A stretch of DNA of 64,000 bases. Origin: JAAELZ01 sp965237485 (GTDB lineage Bacteria; Pseudomonadota; Gammaproteobacteria; Arenicellales; Poriferihabitantaceae). The stretch spans positions 496,001-560,000 of the forward strand of contig CBDEFQ010000010.1 of assembly GCA_965237485.1 (NCBI GenBank). Direction: 5' to 3'. Position 1 is the stretch's first letter, and each line of letters opens with the position of its first letter. Below the pieces are notes generated by a model. That model was not told the DNA's origin. It made no database searches and saw only the letters and a program-made list of their open reading frames with translations. The position numbers and the translations under genes are program-made. Below are positions 61,340-64,000 of this stretch, in pieces.

Positions 61340-62167
61340 ATTATCTGATTGAACCGATTGCCTGTACACCGGCAGCGGGTTGGGAGAAAGGCCAGGTTGA
61401 ACGTCAGGTCGGTGTTATGCGCCAAAGGCTGTTTGTTCCACGGGTGCGCTTTGCTGATTTAGATGAATTAAACCAATGGCTGGAGCAACGTTGTGCTCGA
61501 CTTGGTGAACGCCCACACCCGACTGACAAATCAAGACTAATTGATGAAGTGTTTGCCGAGGAGCAGCCGAGCTTACGTCCCGCGATGGTAGCCTTTGATG
61601 GATATTATGAGCGTTTGGCGCGTGTGCATAAAACCGGTGTGGTGCACTACGACCGCCATTAATACTCCGTACCCTGTCGGTATGTTGGCCAAGCTGTTTC
61701 TGTTAGAGCCTATGCAGATAGGATTAAAGTCGTGGTTGACGATGTGGAAGTGACTTCACATGCTCGCTGTTTCGGTCGTCATCAAATGATCTTTGATCCT
61801 TGGCATTATCTGCCCGTACTGGAGATTAAACCTGGCGCATTACGCAATGGCGCACCGTTTGTTGATTGGGATTTACCCAAGGCGCGGCTAACACTCAAAA
61901 AACAGTACCTCAAACGTGATGGCGGTGACCGAGAGTTTGTACCATTGTTACTATTGATTCACCAGCATGGCTTGGAAACAGTCACGGTGGCCTGTGAGCG
62001 GGCATTAGATGCCAATACGACTCAGCTATCAGTCATTACCAATTTGGTGCATCGGTTAACGGAACCTGATTCGGCCCAAGTGATGACAATTACCAATGCG
62101 CCTGTATTAGCTGTCCTCTCGGTAGCGAACGTGACCCGCTATGGCCCGCTGTGCGCGGAGGTGAGCC

Positions 62168-62927
62168 ATGCTTGAACTTGTTGATGATCTTAAAGCCCTT
62201 AAACTACACGGTATGGCACAATGCTTACCTGAGTTGATAGATTCGCCTCGTTCTAAAGTAACGTTGCAATCTGGGTTAATTAAATTGATGGATGCCGAGC
62301 GAACGGACCGAGAAGTGAGGCGGCTTAACTACCCAATGAAGGTGGCTAAATTCCCTCATCACCGTGATTTACAGCAATTTGACTTTACCCAGAGCGAAGT
62401 TGAACCCGCGCTCATCGAGGATTTGTCTCAGGCTGACTATATGGACAGAGCCCATAACCCATAACCCCATCTTTGTCGGTGGCACTGGAACAGGCAAAAC
62501 CCATTTAGCTACGGCCTTAGGCATTAAAGCCATTCATTCAGGTCATCGGGTTCGGTTTTACAATGTGGTGGCACTGGTTAATCTGCTGACCAAAGAACAG
62601 CAGGATGAGAAGCAGGGGCGGCTAGCACGAATTATGCAACCGTTAGATGCGGTGATATTCGATGAGCTGGGATATTTACCCTTCCCCGCATCGGGTGGCG
62701 CACTATTATTCCACCTGATCAGCAAGCTATACGAGAAAACCTCCATCGTGTTTACCACCAAGCTTAATGTCAGTGAATGGGTGCAGGTATTTGGCGACAA
62801 GAAAATGACCACGGCTTTGCTCGACAGAGTGACTCATCATTGCTCAATGATTGAAACGGGTAACGACTCATATCGATTCAAGCAGTCTAGTGCTAAAGCA
62901 AAGCTCAAGACTGTCACTAAAAAATAA
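62168..62927 (+). pseudogene. istB: IstB ATPase helper, frameshifted by a 7-bp tandem duplication
   Basis: The gene starts MLELVDDLKALKLHGMAQ, overlapping the istA end. CATAACC is duplicated in tandem (62453-62459, 62460-62466). Removing one copy joins DYMDRAHNP to IFVGGTGTGKTHLATALG, restoring the Walker A motif in place, followed by Walker B AVIFDELGYLPF. The rebuilt protein is about 250 residues, normal for IstB. In the present state the N-terminal part stops after 98 residues. Confidence 0.9.
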
Positions 62928-63055
62928 CATCGCAAGAAAGCAGGATTGATTCATCAACTCAAGTTTCGCTACGCTTCACTTGAGTTGATGATAAAGAAAT
63001 ATTATTGTATTTAATTGTTCAGTTTTACTCGCTGACAGGTGTCCAGTTTTAAACG

Positions 63056-63069
63056 CTGATTTATCTAGG
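63056..63069. repeat. Solo MITE/IS1380-like end at the IS21 right border
   Basis: CTGATTTATCTAGG is identical to the terminal 14 bases of the 163-bp MITE. It lies exactly between the IS21 end repeats and the broken REP-type transposase gene. It marks the remains of an earlier insertion or a recombination joint. Confidence 0.5.
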
Positions 63070-63686
63070 TTAAAGCGTTGGTTGCCTAGCGGTGTTCCTG
63101 TTTGCAATGCACTCTCAATACCAAATATTTCAGCTTTAGAAAGGTATTCAGAGAACATTTCTTGATAGCTAACCTGACGTGCTTTAGAAGTTGAGCCTAA
63201 TGCCAGATATTCTGTATGCTCATCTATCCAATAAGGCTCATCTCCCAGTGCATTATGTTTAAAACTACTCCAAGTATAATCTTCTGGCAGCACTACCATA
63301 TTGGCAGAAACAGGGTTCATCTCGATATAACGCATACAGTTTAAAAAATAGGTTTCGTCTTGCACCAAACTGGCTTTAAACCGCCCCTCCCAGATAGAGC
63401 CACTCCCGCCGTATTTGTTGTGAATAAAAGGTACAAAATGCCGCCCCATTGTCTGCATCATTGCGCTTAAGCTATAACTATCTGGTGGCGTAACTAGCAA
63501 ATGATAATGATTAGTCATCAACGCATAAGCATGTCTCTTACAGTTATGCTGTTCTTTAGCTTTAACTTAGTATTCGAGAAAGGTCTGAAAGTCATCATCT
63601 TCAATAAAAACAGCACCACGATTCAATCCACGCTGCGTCACATGAACAGGGATTTCAGGGAGAAAATATCGGGGCTTCCGTAGCAT
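63070..63686 (-). pseudogene. REP-associated tyrosine transposase (Y1/TnpA_REP), decayed
   Basis: Reading down from ATG 63686: MLRKPRYFLPEIPVHVTQRG, then an in-frame TAA near 63575 (FLEY then VKAKEQHNC), then ALMTNHYHLLVTPPDSYSLS with the HUH motif HYHLL. The tail is MQTMGRHFVPFIHNKYGGSG, IWEGRFKASLVQDETYFLNC and RYIEMNPVSA. The C-terminus is cut at GTPLGNQRF by mobile-element sequence. The full protein is normally about 230 residues. The nonsense codon and the truncation make it inactive. Confidence 0.88.
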
Positions 63687-63692
63687 AAAGCG

Positions 63693-63750
63693 AGTATAAC
63701 AGCACAGGTCATTTCTTTTAAAGGGGTCTGACCCCTTTTGCTGTTATACT
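63693..63750. repeat. REP-like nested palindrome beside the transposase
   Basis: AAAGGGGTC T GACCCCTTT (63720-63738) is an almost perfect palindrome. It is framed by AGTATAACAG (63693-63702) and its exact complement CTGTTATACT (63741-63750). Such palindromes are the substrates of the adjacent REP-type transposases. It lies directly upstream of the transposase start codon. Confidence 0.7.
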
Positions 63751-63956
63751 TTTGGTTCTCGATTCGATCGCGATTAATCTGTTGCTTTGCGGACAGGCCT
63801 TGGTCGGTTACACTTAAGACGCGAAAACATACTTCTCAAAGACAACTACATAAGGCCGAAGAGCGCGAAGCAAAGGCACTGGCTTTAATAGATAAAATCA
63901 CTACGCCCAAAGAACCTTCATGGCGCTATTTACTACCCTGGAACAAAAATGCTTAA
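63738..63956 (+). CDS. Possible small protein, weak
   Basis: A 72-codon frame whose second half (HTSQRQLHKAEEREAKALAL, then PKEPSWRYLLPWNKNA) looks protein-like, but the start lies in a repeat and no ribosome site is evident. It may be the tail of an older gene. The remaining bases to the window end hold nothing I can identify. Confidence 0.25.
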   Translation: MLLYFWFSIRSRLICCFADRPWSVTLKTRKHTSQRQLHKAEEREAKALALIDKITTPKEPSWRYLLPWNKNA

Positions 63957-64000
63957 AGTTAAAAAACATCTTTCGTACAACGAATACTAATATCCATATT

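Larger units (their letters stand above)
58877..62175 (+). pseudogene. istA: IstA transposase, interrupted three times
   Basis: The frame starts MPICTKIRRLCLVEG and is split at GFGV by the IS3 copy (GGTGT duplicated) and at MNHY by the MITE (ATTAT duplicated). It resumes with LIEPIACTPAAGWEKGQVE, stops at a TAA (61660-61662, HYDRH then YSVPCR in the same frame) and reaches AEVSHA at 62175. The rebuilt protein is about 495 residues, normal for IstA. Integrase acidic motifs QFDWSHE, YDHPKT and WEKGQVE are all present once rejoined. Confidence 0.88.
58761..63059 (+). mobile_element. IS21-type element, copy 2, with nested insertions
   Basis: The left end TGTTGAACAGCG begins after CTTGT in the LysR gene. 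The right end (62995-63059) carries two inverse copies of the CAGCGTxxAAAACTGGACACC-type repeat. It carries istA and istB, but istA is split by an IS3 copy (59314-60940), by a MITE (61178-61339) and by a TAA at 61660. istB has a 7-bp duplication. The right tip lacks the expected TGTT-type terminus and runs into CTGATTTATCTAGG, so it was probably joined to another element end. Confidence 0.88.

Noticed and set aside
1..64000. tRNA, rRNA or riboswitch genes
   Set aside because: Reading both strands I found no cloverleaf with a TΨC-like GGTTCRAATC arm, no rRNA blocks, and no glycine or cobalamin riboswitch core I could support.

Overview
The window looks like a stretch of an IS-rich, heterotrophic, probably marine or host-associated gammaproteobacterial chromosome. 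This is inferred from the protein families (carnitine/betaine catabolism, NAD-dependent formate dehydrogenase, YihY, DUF533/YebE, SpvB-RHS toxin); no rRNA, tRNA or ribosomal marker is present to confirm it. About a third of the sequence is mobile DNA in near-identical copies: three copies of a 1627-bp IS3-type element, two of a 1394-bp IS256-type element, three of a ~1.7-kb IS1380-type element, two of an IS21-type element, two of a 162/163-bp MITE whose ends resemble the IS1380 ends, and one ~270-bp inverted-repeat element. Many insertions still show target duplications, so interrupted genes can be rebuilt by eye.

Region 1 (1-16.2 kb, minus strand) is a secreted-toxin operon. From its promoter side it has two small exported proteins, two exported proteins sharing an N-terminal module but ending in a phage tail-collar or an F5/8C lectin-like domain, a giant SpvB/FG-GAP/RHS protein, and two lipoproteins, the first a candidate immunity protein. 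An IS256-type insertion with a perfect 9-bp target duplication has cut the RHS protein from its C-terminal tip. The element supplies a new ATG for the severed tip, and the rebuilt ancestral protein is about 2790 residues.

Region 2 (16.2-35.3 kb) begins with a second IS256-type copy and a membrane-protein gene broken by an amber codon and the MITE. It then carries a C1/methylated-amine cluster: glyoxalase, dimethylglycine-dehydrogenase-like FAD/GcvT enzyme, XRE regulator, MttB-family methyltransferase, and divergently a desaturase, a cytosolic PhnD-like binding protein, an enolase-superfamily enzyme and a broken FAD oxidoreductase. After an IS1380-type copy comes a two-gene NAD-dependent formate dehydrogenase, which could oxidise the one-carbon units released by demethylation.

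Region 3 (35.6-41.1 kb) has an IS21 fragment, an IS1380-type copy, a frameshifted lipoprotein, then yihY, arsC, wrbA and a phosphatase-like gene. Region 4 (41.1-48.8 kb) is a carnitine/gamma-butyrobetaine operon with a divergent GlxA-type regulator: dehydrocarnitine-cleavage enzyme, carnitine dehydrogenase-thioesterase fusion, acyl-CoA dehydrogenase, NDP-forming CoA ligase and caiD. Its predicted end product, glycine betaine, is a plausible input for the demethylation genes of region 2. Region 5 (48.9-51.6 kb) is an Lrp regulator with ornithine cyclodeaminase and arginase (arginine to proline).

Region 6 (51.6-64 kb) is an insertion graveyard. It holds an inverted-repeat element containing an IS1380 copy, a pRiA4b-ORF3-like gene cut by an IS3 copy, DUF533 and quinone-reductase genes, and a LysR gene cut by an IS21 copy. 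That IS21 copy itself carries an IS3 copy, a MITE, a nonsense codon and a 7-bp duplication. The region ends in a decayed REP-associated transposase with a REP-like palindrome beside it.
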